Below are positions 43,970-52,695 of a stretch of 64,000 nt of DNA, one piece after another. The stretch is from BM506 sp031581485. GTDB lineage: Bacteria > Desulfobacterota > Desulfobulbia > Desulfobulbales > SURF-16. Within the stretch, counting starts at the first letter, position 1. Each line of letters starts with the position of its first letter. The notes beneath the pieces are model-generated. The model was not told the DNA's origin, did not search any database, and worked only from the letters and a program-made list of their open reading frames with translations. A program made the position numbers and the translations under genes. Where the stretch lies: assembly GCA_031581485.1 (NCBI GenBank), contig JAVLBA010000002.1, positions 1 through 64,000 on the forward strand. Reading direction: 5' to 3'.

Positions 43970-44632
43970 TCAGGAAGCTTCCGGGCAGACCGCGGCCTTG
44001 AAGGAATCAAAGCCAATACGGTCGATAAAGCGGCCCAACCGCTCTGACTTCTTGCCGTTTTTCTTGAAATAGTGCAGGATCTTTTCCGCAAGATCCAGAG
44101 ATTCTGCCTGACTCAGCCCCTGGCAAAGCTCAACAGCAAGCTGAGGACGGGAAGCGGCATTACCGCCCACCAAGACAGTCCAGCCATCTTTTTTACCCAC
44201 AAAACCCAGATCCTTAACCGGGGTCTCTGCACAGTTGTTCATGCACCCCGAAACACCCATTTTGCATTTATTAGGCAGGGCAAAGCCATGAAAGCGTTCA
44301 TCAAGGGCCAAGCCGAGCCCCAGGGCGTCCTGCTTGCCCAGGCGGCAGACCGTGGTGCCGGGACAGGCCTTAATGGAACGCACGCAAAGACCCACCGCAT
44401 GACCAACGCCGGGATTGAGCTCCTGCCAGGCCGGCTCAAGATCCTCTTCCTTGAACCCCACCATGGCAAGGCGGGCGGCACTGGTGATCTTCAGAATGGG
44501 CACTTTATACTTCTCAGCCACATCCGCCACATTGCGCAGATCGGCCGGAGTAATGAGACCCAGGGGAAAATGGGGAACAATGGCATAGGTGCCATCTTTC
44601 TGCTGTACAGCGCCTTTGTCGCCGTCTTTCAT
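43970..44632 (-). CDS. Small assimilatory-type siroheme sulfite reductase
   Basis: A 220-residue single-chain sulfite or nitrite reductase of the low-molecular-weight type described from Desulfovibrio. Ferredoxin-like half (GLITPADLRNVADVAEKYKV) then the siroheme-4Fe4S site: Cys90-x5-Cys96 and Cys130-x3-Cys134. Two more Cys (83, 123) flank it. Much smaller than DsrAB or CysI. Divergent from cysK, so assimilation of sulfide from sulfite is a good guess. AGGAGG precedes the ATG. Confidence 0.88.
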   Translation of the reverse strand: MKDGDKGAVQQKDGTYAIVPHFPLGLITPADLRNVADVAEKYKVPILKITSAARLAMVGFKEEDLEPAWQELNPGVGHAVGLCVRSIKACPGTTVCRLGKQDALGLGLALDERFHGFALPNKCKMGVSGCMNNCAETPVKDLGFVGKKDGWTVLVGGNAASRPQLAVELCQGLSQAESLDLAEKILHYFKKNGKKSERLGRFIDRIGFDSFKAAVCPEAS

Positions 44633-44871
44633 AATAAACCTCCTCTTCTATTAAAATTTTCTATGCGGACCATCTTGAAATTGAATATACAGAAAATATA
44701 TACTAAAAATCCGTAGCCTTTTCAAGACTATTAGTAACCATTCTCATCTGTGGCGTGCTGGAGATTTTCTCTTCCAGAGAGCAGACCCGCTCCGCCTCCC
44801 TGCCCGGCATGAAAAACCTATCCCCCTTTAGAGAGAAATAAAAAGGGCGCAATCCAATGAGGAGGGTTTCC

Positions 44872-45801
44872 ATGAACATCCATCCGGACATCACCACCAC
44901 CATCGGCAACACCCCCCTTGTGGCCCTTAATCACCTGACCCGGGCTTGTCATGCCCGCATCGTGGCCAAACTGGAAAGTTTCAACCCCTGCGGCTCAGTC
45001 AAAGATCGCCTGGCCCTTACTCTCATTGATACCGCACAAAGAGAGGGGCGCATCACGGCCCACACCACTATTATTGAACCCACTTCCGGCAATACCGGCA
45101 TCGGCCTGGCCAGCGTGGCAGCAGCCCGCAGGCTCCGTCTCATCCTGACCATGCCGGAAACCATGAGCCAGGAGCGTCGCAAACTTCTGCAGCTCCTGGG
45201 TGCCGAACTGGTCCTCACCCCCGGCAGTGAGGGCATGAAAGGCGCTATTGCCAGGGCCAAGGAGCTTAGTGCGGAGATTCCCGACTCCTATATGCCCCTG
45301 CAGTTCGACAATCCTGCCAACCCCGCAATCCACCGCCGGACCACGGCAGAAGAGATCTGGCGGGATACAGAGGGGGCAGTGGACATTATTGTGGCCGGCA
45401 TCGGCACCGGCGGGACCATCACCGGTATCGGCGAGGCCCTCCCCGGGCGCCGGGAAATGCAGGTCATCGGCGTGGAGCCGGCAGAATCCCCCGTCCTGGC
45501 CGGCGGCACACCCTCCCCCCACCGTATCCAGGGTATCGGCGCCGGCTTCATTCCCGCCGTACTGAACCAGAACGTCATAGACGAGGTGATACAAGTGCCC
45601 TCAGAGGAGGCCGTGGAGCTGACCATCAGACTCGCCCGGGAGGAAGGGATCCTGGCCGGCATCTCTTCCGGGGCCGCTCTGCATGCCGCCCTCACCGTGG
45701 CCGGCCGCGAGGAAAACCGCAACAAGCTCCTGGTGGTGATCTTTCCAGACACCGGTGAGCGCTATCTCTCCAACCTTAACCCCGGTCCCCTGCCCAGGTA
45801 A
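44872..45801 (+). CDS. cysK: Cysteine synthase (O-acetylserine sulfhydrylase)
   Basis: Makes cysteine from O-acetylserine and sulfide using PLP. 309 residues, the CysK length. PLP Lys44 in NPCGSVKDR, SGNTGIGLA and GTGGTITGIGE. Divergent from the small sulfite reductase. Start 44872 follows GAGGAGGG; the frame from 44857 is six residues longer. Confidence 0.95.
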   Translation: MNIHPDITTTIGNTPLVALNHLTRACHARIVAKLESFNPCGSVKDRLALTLIDTAQREGRITAHTTIIEPTSGNTGIGLASVAAARRLRLILTMPETMSQERRKLLQLLGAELVLTPGSEGMKGAIARAKELSAEIPDSYMPLQFDNPANPAIHRRTTAEEIWRDTEGAVDIIVAGIGTGGTITGIGEALPGRREMQVIGVEPAESPVLAGGTPSPHRIQGIGAGFIPAVLNQNVIDEVIQVPSEEAVELTIRLAREEGILAGISSGAALHAALTVAGREENRNKLLVVIFPDTGERYLSNLNPGPLPR

Positions 45802-45807
45802 TCCTCC

Positions 45808-45838
45808 AAGCCAAAAGGCCCTCGGGGCCAGGCTTTTT
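45808..45838 (+). terminator. Rho-independent terminator after cysK
   Basis: AAGCC pairs with GGCTT and GGCCC with GGGCC inside, giving a compact two-part stem and a TTTTT run. It lies just past the cysK stop. Confidence 0.75.
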
Positions 45839-45858
45839 CCAAAAGACCATAGTTTTAC

Positions 45859-45887
45859 TTGCACACAAAATCATCCTTATTTATAGT
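45859..45887 (+). promoter_or_regulatory. Sigma70 promoter of the structured region before gap
   Basis: TTGCAC, 17 bases, TATAGT. It predicts a start near 45895, ahead of five hairpins and 280 bases before the gap start codon. Confidence 0.55.
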
Positions 45888-45894
45888 TATATTT

Positions 45895-46140
45895 TTCGGG
45901 ACCTTAACCATGGGCAGGAATTTTTTTTAAAAAATCTGCCCCTCCCCCAGGCCCGCTGCAGAAAAGGCGCGGGCCACGGCAAGAGAATATGCCGTGCAAC
46001 AAATGGACCTATGACAAAAAAAACGGCCCAGAAAGCACCATGAGTGCTTTTTTGCGGGCCGCGAATGCGCCTGACAACAACCATCTTCCCGCTCCCCTTG
46101 AGGGTGTAGCGGTGGAACCTGCAGGCGTACTCTTTTTTTA
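45895..46140 (+). ncRNA. Structured leader or small RNA upstream of gap
   Basis: A 374-base gap between cysK and gap. After the cysK terminator and a promoter it holds five hairpins in a row: GGGCAG/CTGCCC (45912-45941), GCCCGC/GCGGGC (45951-45974), CACGGCA/TGCCGTG (45975-45996), nested CGGCCC/GGGCCG with AAAGCAC/GTGCTTT (46024-46061) and CGCCTG/CAGGCG (46068-about 46126), then CTTTTTTT at about 46133. The end looks like a terminator 36 bases before gap. It could be a small RNA, a riboswitch or an attenuator. I do not recognise a known class. No protein frame fits. Confidence 0.4.
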
Positions 46141-46175
46141 ACCCCCTGCTAAAACAAACAAGGAGATTTCACCAG

Positions 46176-47396
46176 ATGAAACTCGGATTAAACGGCCTCG
46201 GTCGTATCGGCAAACTATCCCTCTGGCACCATGTTGGTCGCAAACATTTCTCCGGCATTGTTGCCAACACCGGCCGTGAAATCGGTCAGAGCCTGGAAGA
46301 TCTGGCCGCCTCCATTGAAAAAGACAGCAGCTATGGCCGCCTCAGCACTTTTCTACATGGCTGGAAAGGAGGCAGGGTTATTGAGAACATCAATCACGCC
46401 GAAGGCACCATGACCGTCAACGGCATGCCCGTCAAGATTCTGCGTGAATCCCGCAACCCCAAAGAGATCAAGTGGAAAGAAAATGACGTGCGCGTCGTGG
46501 TGGACACCACCGGCGTCTTCACTGATCCCACCGCTGATGCCGACGCCCCTTCCGGAGCCTTCCGCGGCCACCTGGTGGGCGGTGCTGAAAAGGTTATTCT
46601 TTCCGCGCCCTTTAAAATAAAGGCCAAGGGTATGGAGATGCCCGATGACGCCGTCACCACGGTGATGGGCATCAATGGCGATGACTATATCCCCTCCCAG
46701 CACAACCTCATTTCAGCAGCCTCCTGCACCACCACCTGCCTCTCCTACATGTTGAAGCCGCTCCTGGACAATTTTGGCGCTGACAATTTCCTCTCCGCCT
46801 CCATGGTCACTGTCCATGCCGCAACCGGCAGCCAGAAGGTCCTTGATTCCCTGCCCAAGACCGGCGACTCGGACCTGCGCAAAAACCGCTCCATCTTAAA
46901 CAATATCATCCTCACCACCACCGGGGCGGCCAAGGCCCTGCGTCTGGTTATTCCGGAGATGAAGGATATCGGCTTTATCGCTGAGTCCGTCCGCATCCCC
47001 ACCTCCACAGGCTCACTCATCGTCCTGGTTCTCAACCTGCAGGACACCCTGGAAGACCCCATTAACCGCGCCAAGATTAACGGGATTTACAGCCAGTTCA
47101 GCAAAACAAACCCCTATCTGATCTATTCGGAAGAGCAGAACGTCTCTTCCGACATCATCGGCGTTCCAGCTGCTGCCACCATTATTGAGGGCACCGAGAC
47201 CCACACCCGTACCGCTGCCATCCGGGTTAACATGGACCGCCTTGGCTGTGCCGGCAAAGGCAACAGCAACGACCCCAACTTCCTGACAGTGCCGGTGACC
47301 CAGGCCGTTATTTACGGCTGGTATGACAATGAACTGGGGAGCTACACCAACATGCTGGCGGACCGGGTTGTTTCCATCGCCGATCAGCTGGTATAA
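46176..47396 (+). CDS. gap: Glyceraldehyde-3-phosphate dehydrogenase, long form
   Basis: Oxidises glyceraldehyde-3-P to 1,3-bisphosphoglycerate with NAD(P). 406 residues, about 70 longer than the common 335. N-terminal NGLGRIGKL, catalytic Cys184 in SAASCTTTC, and WYDNELGSYTNM at the end are intact. The extra length lies in several inserts before the Cys (residues about 45-70, 120-140 and 150-165) and after it. AAGGAG precedes the ATG. First gene of gap-pgk-tpiA. Confidence 0.93.
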   Translation: MKLGLNGLGRIGKLSLWHHVGRKHFSGIVANTGREIGQSLEDLAASIEKDSSYGRLSTFLHGWKGGRVIENINHAEGTMTVNGMPVKILRESRNPKEIKWKENDVRVVVDTTGVFTDPTADADAPSGAFRGHLVGGAEKVILSAPFKIKAKGMEMPDDAVTTVMGINGDDYIPSQHNLISAASCTTTCLSYMLKPLLDNFGADNFLSASMVTVHAATGSQKVLDSLPKTGDSDLRKNRSILNNIILTTTGAAKALRLVIPEMKDIGFIAESVRIPTSTGSLIVLVLNLQDTLEDPINRAKINGIYSQFSKTNPYLIYSEEQNVSSDIIGVPAAATIIEGTETHTRTAAIRVNMDRLGCAGKGNSNDPNFLTVPVTQAVIYGWYDNELGSYTNMLADRVVSIADQLV

Positions 47397-47404
47397 CCAC
47401 GGGA

Positions 47405-47644
47405 GACCAGCCCGGGACACAAGAGGGGCTCTTAGCATAACCAAGCGATCCTCGCGTGTCCCGGCATGTCACACCAAAAGGGCGACGCCACGGATAGCCT
47501 GCTGGACATGGCCCCGGACAGGGGACGGCAATGGCTCCGCCCTTGCTACCAGTAGGCTCCGTCTGCCCCCTCACCTCCTTAATGAGTATTCCCCCACAGC
47601 CGGCAAGGCATGGCCGGAGCCGTCATATGGCGGCTCTTTTTTTT
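47405..47644 (+). ncRNA. Structured region between gap and pgk, possible small RNA
   Basis: A 388-base gap (47397-47784). It holds CCGGGACAC/GTGTCCCGG (47412-47420 with 47456-47464), then a long interrupted stem: GGGC, ACGG, AGCCTGCTGG (47480-47505) with CCAGTAGGCT, CCGT, GCCC (47549-47568) enclosing CCCC/GGGG, and ends in a terminator at 47617-47644. Read as one transcript it would be about 240 bases. No frame looks like protein. It could be a leader, a processed small RNA or an attenuator before pgk. The remaining 140 bases lead to the pgk ribosome site. Confidence 0.35.
47617..47644 (+). terminator. Rho-independent terminator between gap and pgk
   Basis: GAGCCG and CGGCTC form a six-pair stem with an eight-base loop, followed by eight T. 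It splits gap from pgk unless read through. Confidence 0.85.
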
Positions 47645-47784
47645 CTGCAGCCCACCCCTCTGGCCTTTAAAAAAGAGTACAACTCCTCCAGGGGGGATGC
47701 TATTATCTGGAGAGTGCGCAAAAAATAGCGCCATCCACATGGCCTGCGGCCCGGCTCCCCCTTCTTTTCATCTGGAGAATTTCT

Positions 47785-48969
47785 GTGAAAAATATCCGCG
47801 ACATTGACATCAAAGGCAAAAAGCTCCTCATCCGGGTTGACTTCAATGTCCCTCTGGATGACCAGGGCAATATCACCAATGACACCAGGATCAGCGGGGT
47901 CCTGCCCACCATCAACCACGCCCTGGATGAGCACGCCAAAATCATCATCATGTCCCACATGGGACGCCCCAAAGGCCAGCGTCAGGACAAATTGAGCCTG
48001 GCCCCTGCAGCCAAGCGCCTGGGCCGCTTGATCAACAAAGAGGTAAAACTGGCCCCGGACTGCATCGGCCCGGAGGTGGAGGAGATGGTTGCCGCCATGC
48101 AGCCAGGAGATGTTATCCTGCTGGAAAACCTGCGGTTCCACAGCGAAGAACAGGAAAACGACCCTGAATTTTCCAAAAAACTGGCCGGGCTGGCCGATAT
48201 CTACATCAATGACGCCTTTGCCGTAGCCCATCGGGCCCATGCCTCGGTGGTGGGGGTCACCCACCATGTTGCAACCTGCGCTGCCGGCTTTCTGCTCCAG
48301 AAGGAAATGGATTATTTCCATCGCTCCGTTGCCGATCCCAAGCGGCCCCTGGTGGCCATTATCGGCGGCGCCAAGGTCTCAAGCAAACTCGGGGCCCTGC
48401 GTAATCTCATGGACCGGGTGGACAAAATGATTATCGGCGGCGCCATGGCCAACACCTTTCTCAAGGCCATGGGATATCAAGTGGGCAAATCCCTGGTGGA
48501 AGAAGAGCTACTGGAAACCGCCAAAGATCTGATCCGCAAGGCCCAGGAACAAAACGTCAAGTTCTACCTGCCGGTGGATTGCATTGTCGCCGACAAATTC
48601 GCCCCTGATGCCGAAACCAAGCGGACCACCGCCCAGGAGGTGCCGGCCGGCTGGATCATCCTGGATATTGGTCCGGCCTCCACCACCCTTTTCAACGAGG
48701 CCCTGGACTCGGCAAAGACCATCATCTGGAACGGCCCCATGGGTGCCTTTGAGATGGACGCCTTTTCCAGGGGCACCCTGGCCATGGTTTCCCATGTTGC
48801 CGCCTCTCACGCCCTGACCATTGTCGGGGGCGGCGATACCGACGTGGCCGTGCACAAGGCGGGCGAGACCAGCAACATCTCGTACATGTCCACCGGCGGC
48901 GGGGCCTTTCTCATGCTCATGGAGGGCAAGGATCTCCCCGGAGTTGTGGCCCTAAATAATAAAGAGTAA
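47785..48969 (+). CDS. pgk: Phosphoglycerate kinase
   Basis: Transfers phosphate from 1,3-bisphosphoglycerate to ADP. 394 residues. RVDFNVPLDDQGNITND, HMGRPKG, LLENLRFH and the C-terminal GGGDTDVAVHKAG motif are present. GTG start at 47785 after GGAG; no ATG is nearby. Confidence 0.97.
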   Translation: MKNIRDIDIKGKKLLIRVDFNVPLDDQGNITNDTRISGVLPTINHALDEHAKIIIMSHMGRPKGQRQDKLSLAPAAKRLGRLINKEVKLAPDCIGPEVEEMVAAMQPGDVILLENLRFHSEEQENDPEFSKKLAGLADIYINDAFAVAHRAHASVVGVTHHVATCAAGFLLQKEMDYFHRSVADPKRPLVAIIGGAKVSSKLGALRNLMDRVDKMIIGGAMANTFLKAMGYQVGKSLVEEELLETAKDLIRKAQEQNVKFYLPVDCIVADKFAPDAETKRTTAQEVPAGWIILDIGPASTTLFNEALDSAKTIIWNGPMGAFEMDAFSRGTLAMVSHVAASHALTIVGGGDTDVAVHKAGETSNISYMSTGGGAFLMLMEGKDLPGVVALNNKE

Positions 48970-48982
48970 GCGAGGAATGACC

Positions 48983-49741
48983 ATGGAAAGAACTCCCCTG
49001 CTGGCCGGCAACTGGAAGATGTCCACCACCGTTGCCGAAGCCACAGAGCTGGCCCGCGCCATTGCCGCTGAACCCGTGCCCCCGGGCCGCCAGGTCATGG
49101 TGGCCCCCTCGGCCCCGGCCTTAAATGCCGTGGGTGCGGTGCTGCGCGCCACCCCTATTGCCCTTTCCTCCCAGAATATCTGCTGGGAGGAAAGGGGGGC
49201 CTTCACCGGCGAGATTTCTCCGCTCATGCTCAAAGAGGCCGGCGCCACCATGGCCATCATCGGCCATTCAGAACGGCGCCACCTTTTTGCCGAGAGCAAT
49301 GCCTTGATCAACAAACGGCTTCGAGGCGCCCTCCATTTTGAGATCATTCCCCTTCTCTGCATTGGCGAAACAATGGCGGAGAGGGAGGATAACGCCACCG
49401 AAGAGGTCCTGGAAAAACAGCTGCGTCAGGGCCTGGCCGGGGTCACGCTCACCAGCGGCCACCAGATCATTATCGCCTATGAACCGGTATGGGCCATTGG
49501 CACCGGCAGGAGTGCCTCAGCAGCCCAGGCCCAGAAGGCCCATGCCTTCTGCCGTTCTCTTCTTGGTGATATTTTTGACAAAGGTATTGCCCAGCAAACA
49601 AGAATACTGTATGGTGGCTCGGTCAATCCGGCTACTATTGCTGAAATCATGGCCCAGTCCGATATCGATGGCGCCCTGGTTGGCGGTGCCGCCCTCAAGG
49701 CGGATTCATTTCTGTCCATTATACATTACAAAACGCTGTAG
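48983..49741 (+). CDS. tpiA: Triose-phosphate isomerase
   Basis: Interconverts DHAP and glyceraldehyde-3-P. 252 residues. GNWKM, GHSERR (catalytic His), YEPVWAIGTG (catalytic Glu) and YGGSVNP are in order. ATG 48983 is chosen because GAGG is seven bases upstream; ATG 48977 lies too close to it. 13 bases after pgk. Confidence 0.96.
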   Translation: MERTPLLAGNWKMSTTVAEATELARAIAAEPVPPGRQVMVAPSAPALNAVGAVLRATPIALSSQNICWEERGAFTGEISPLMLKEAGATMAIIGHSERRHLFAESNALINKRLRGALHFEIIPLLCIGETMAEREDNATEEVLEKQLRQGLAGVTLTSGHQIIIAYEPVWAIGTGRSASAAQAQKAHAFCRSLLGDIFDKGIAQQTRILYGGSVNPATIAEIMAQSDIDGALVGGAALKADSFLSIIHYKTL

Positions 49742-49747
49742 AATATT

Positions 49748-50107
49748 ATGACCACTTTTCTGATTACCCTCCACATTCTTGTCTGCCTGTTTCTCATCGG
49801 CATTGTTCTGCTTCAGCAGGGCAAGGGTGGCGGCATGGGCGCAGCCTTAGGCGGTGGCGGCTCCAATCAGTCGGTCTTTGGCGCTGACGGCCCCATGCCC
49901 ATCTTAAGCAAGGTCACCACGGGCGCCGCAGTCATCTTCATGCTCACCAGTCTGGCCCTGGCCTATATCTCCTCCCATGACTCTTCGAGCTCCGTAATGA
50001 AAGAAATTTCCGTGCCAAAGCAAAATGAAAGTGGTATAGAAAAAACTCTTGAGTCGGCCCCTGATGTCAGCCGCCAGAGTGAACAAGATGCACCGGTAAA
50101 CGAATAA
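49748..50107 (+). CDS. secG: Protein translocase subunit SecG
   Basis: Small Sec translocon subunit. 119 residues with two membrane spans (LITLHILVCLFLIGIVLLQ and VTTGAAVIFMLTSLALAYI) flanking the conserved QQGKGGGMGAALGGGGSNQSVFG. The C-terminal tail is charged and variable. Six bases after tpiA. Followed by tRNA-Leu. Confidence 0.95.
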   Translation: MTTFLITLHILVCLFLIGIVLLQQGKGGGMGAALGGGGSNQSVFGADGPMPILSKVTTGAAVIFMLTSLALAYISSHDSSSSVMKEISVPKQNESGIEKTLESAPDVSRQSEQDAPVNE

Positions 50108-50125
50108 CGATATATTAAATTTTGT

Positions 50126-50211
50126 GCCGAAGTGGTGGAATTGGTAGACACGCTATCTTGAGGGGGTAGTGGCCCACGGCCGTGCGAGTTCGATTCTCGC
50201 CTTCGGCACCA
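50126..50211 (+). tRNA. tRNA-Leu (anticodon GAG)
   Basis: 86 bases with encoded CCA and the long variable arm of a class II tRNA. Acceptor GCCGAAG pairs with CTTCGGC; anticodon stem CTATC/GGTAG with loop TTGAGGG, so GAG. T loop TTCGATT. It follows secG by 18 bases, a common arrangement. Confidence 0.96.
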
Positions 50212-50224
50212 TTTTTTAATTGTT

Positions 50225-50258
50225 AAGCCCGCAACGTTTTTCGTTGCGGGCTTTTTTT
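50225..50258 (+). terminator. Rho-independent terminator after tRNA-Leu
   Basis: AAGCCCGCAACG and CGTTGCGGGCTT form a perfect 12-pair stem with a five-T loop, then a T run. It ends the secG-tRNA transcript. Confidence 0.95.
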
Positions 50259-50474
50259 ATGCATGCCCCCACAGAGCCTCATCACAAGGAGCGGATCTCA
50301 GCAGCCCTGACCTCCGGCGACAAGGGGAGGGTCCTTTTTTTCCGCCTTTTTCAGACAAAATCCTTGAAAAAAAAATGGTACCCTCTACAGTACTCAGAGG
50401 CATGTTGAGCCCTCTCCATTTTAATTATCCCCCGCAGGTGGACAACTCCTCCCCTGACCAGAGGCGTATAAACC

Positions 50475-52439
50475 ATGGCCAATACTCCCAGTTATGAAGA
50501 GCTGCGCAAGCAGAACCAGATCCTTGTCCAGGAGGCTGCCCAGCAGACCCTGACCAGGAAGGCCCTGGAAGACGATATTGAGCAATATCGTTCGCTGGTG
50601 GAAAATGCCCGTGACCTGATTCATAGTGTCACCCCGGATGGTTCCTTCCTCTATACCAACCAGGCCTGGAAAAATGCCCTGGGATATACCGAAGAGGAGC
50701 TCAAGACCCTCAAGCTCATGGATATCGTCGACGAAAACTGTCGTGACAAATGCCACTGCATTTTCGATAATCTCCTGAGTGGAGAAAATATTGCCCGCAA
50801 CGAGACCGTTTTTGTGGCCAAGGATGGCCGCAAGGTCATGGTGGAGGGGCAGTGCACCACCAGTTTCCTCAATGGCAAGGCGACCCGGATGACCGGTTTT
50901 TTCCGGGACATAGAGGAGCGCAACCGCAACGAACAGGCCCTGCGGGAAAGCGAGAGCAGATACCGCGACCTCTTTGAAAATGCCCACGACCTCATCCAGA
51001 TTCTCCAACCGGACGGCAAATTCCTCTACGTGAACAACTCCTGGCGGCAGACCTTTGGCTATGGCGAAGAGGAAACTGCAGACCTCTCCATCTTTGACCT
51101 CATCTCTCCGGACTGCCAGGGCCACTGTGAAGATACCTTCGGTAAAATCATCTCCGAAGAAAAGACCCATTACATCACCACGGTTTTCACCGCCAAAAAC
51201 GGCAGGCAGGTCCTGATTGAGGGCAATGCCATCTGTAAATTTGAGGAAGGAAAACCCCTTTACACCCAGTGCATCTTCCGCGATGTCACAGAAAAAAAGG
51301 GGATGGAGGAGGAACTGATCAAGGCCCAGAAGCTGGAATCCGTGGGCGTTTTTGCCGGCGGCATTGCCCACGACTTCAACAATCTCCTCCAGGCCATTAT
51401 CGGCAATATCTCCCTTGCCAAAATGTACATCGATCCCCAGAACAAGGCCTATGAACGGCTGGAAAAAACGGAAAAGGCCTCTGTGCTGGCCCAAAACCTT
51501 ACCCAGCAGCTCCTCACCTTCTCCAAAGGCGGCGAACCCATCAAGAGCGTCACCGCCCTCAGCGAAATCGTCAAAGAGGCCACCAGCTTCAGCCTCCGGG
51601 GCTCCAAAGTCAAATGCCATTATCAGATGGCAGACAATCTGTGGCCGGTTGAGGCCGACAAGGGCCAGCTCAGCCAGGTTACCCAGAATCTGGCCATTAA
51701 TGCCAGTCAAGCCATGCCTGACGGGGGTATCCTGACCATCAGAGCCACCAATATCACCCTTGACGCCGCCACCATATCCACCCTGCCTGACGGCAAGTAT
51801 ATCAAGGTCACCTTCCACGATCAGGGCAGCGGCATCAGCAAAGAAAATATCACGAAAATATTTGACCCTTATTTTTCCAGTAAAAAGACGGGCAGCGGCC
51901 TGGGACTGGCCATCTCCTACTCCATCATCAGCAACCATGGCGGCCTGATCACTGCGGAGTCGCAGCCTGGCCAGGGCGCTCTTTTCACCATCTATCTGCC
52001 GGCGGCCCAGGGCATAATCCCTGCCAAAAAAAAGGCAGCCAGCCAATCAACCTTGGAGAAGGGACGCATTCTGATTCTTGATGACGATGAGATTGTTCTG
52101 GATGTCTTGCAAGAAATGCTCAACGCCATGGGCTGTGAAAACGATGAAGCAAAGGAGGGGCAGCAGGCCATTGACCTCTACAAAAAGGCCTTACAGGACG
52201 GCAGACCCTATAGCGGGGTTATTATGGACCTCACCATACCGGGGGGCATGGGTGGCAAAGAGACGCTGGCCCTGCTTCAACAAATCAATCCCGAGGTCCG
52301 GGCCATTGTTTCAAGTGGCTATGCCAATGATCCCATCATGGCCAACTTCAGGGCGCACGGCTTCTGCGGGGTATTTCCCAAGCCCTACACCATTGAAGAT
52401 CTGGGCCAGGCCCTCACCGCCATTTTCAGCCCCACCTGA
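50475..52439 (+). CDS. Hybrid histidine kinase, PAS-PAS-HisKA-HATPase-REC
   Basis: A 654-residue cytoplasmic sensor. No membrane span. An N-terminal coiled coil, two PAS domains (about 36-155 and 165-280, each with FLYxNxxW), HisKA with His299 in AGGIAHDFNNLL, HATPase (QNLAINASQAMPDGG, SGLGLAISYSI), and a C-terminal receiver with Asp585 in IMDLTIPGG. The receiver is fused, so phosphotransfer goes inward. Ligands unknown. It stands alone; the next genes are the membrane protein pair. Confidence 0.92.
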   Translation: MANTPSYEELRKQNQILVQEAAQQTLTRKALEDDIEQYRSLVENARDLIHSVTPDGSFLYTNQAWKNALGYTEEELKTLKLMDIVDENCRDKCHCIFDNLLSGENIARNETVFVAKDGRKVMVEGQCTTSFLNGKATRMTGFFRDIEERNRNEQALRESESRYRDLFENAHDLIQILQPDGKFLYVNNSWRQTFGYGEEETADLSIFDLISPDCQGHCEDTFGKIISEEKTHYITTVFTAKNGRQVLIEGNAICKFEEGKPLYTQCIFRDVTEKKGMEEELIKAQKLESVGVFAGGIAHDFNNLLQAIIGNISLAKMYIDPQNKAYERLEKTEKASVLAQNLTQQLLTFSKGGEPIKSVTALSEIVKEATSFSLRGSKVKCHYQMADNLWPVEADKGQLSQVTQNLAINASQAMPDGGILTIRATNITLDAATISTLPDGKYIKVTFHDQGSGISKENITKIFDPYFSSKKTGSGLGLAISYSIISNHGGLITAESQPGQGALFTIYLPAAQGIIPAKKKAASQSTLEKGRILILDDDEIVLDVLQEMLNAMGCENDEAKEGQQAIDLYKKALQDGRPYSGVIMDLTIPGGMGGKETLALLQQINPEVRAIVSSGYANDPIMANFRAHGFCGVFPKPYTIEDLGQALTAIFSPT

Positions 52440-52695
52440 GATTCCCCTTCCAAAACCTCTCCTTACAACTGGCCCCAAAAGCTCTTCCCCTTCTTCATCG
52501 TTATATTCTTTTACCCCCCTGGCCCTGCAAAGGGCAGAGGCCCCACCTTCCCCCGCACCGACTGCCCTCAACTGGGGGAAAGCCCTCTTTTTTTTGAGTT
52601 GCTGTTCTTCAGCCAAGCATTTAAAATAAAATAAATAGGTTATCTTTTTTCAAAAGCCAAACCTTGTGCGGGCCAAAAAAAGAGGAGGAGATCAC

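Noticed and set aside
45990..46140. 6S RNA, SRP RNA or tmRNA in the region before gap
   Set aside because: None of the conserved core sequences of these RNAs is present; the structure is a series of separate hairpins.
50421..52046. A 541-residue minus-strand frame
   Set aside because: Opposite the hybrid histidine kinase, whose domains are all intact.
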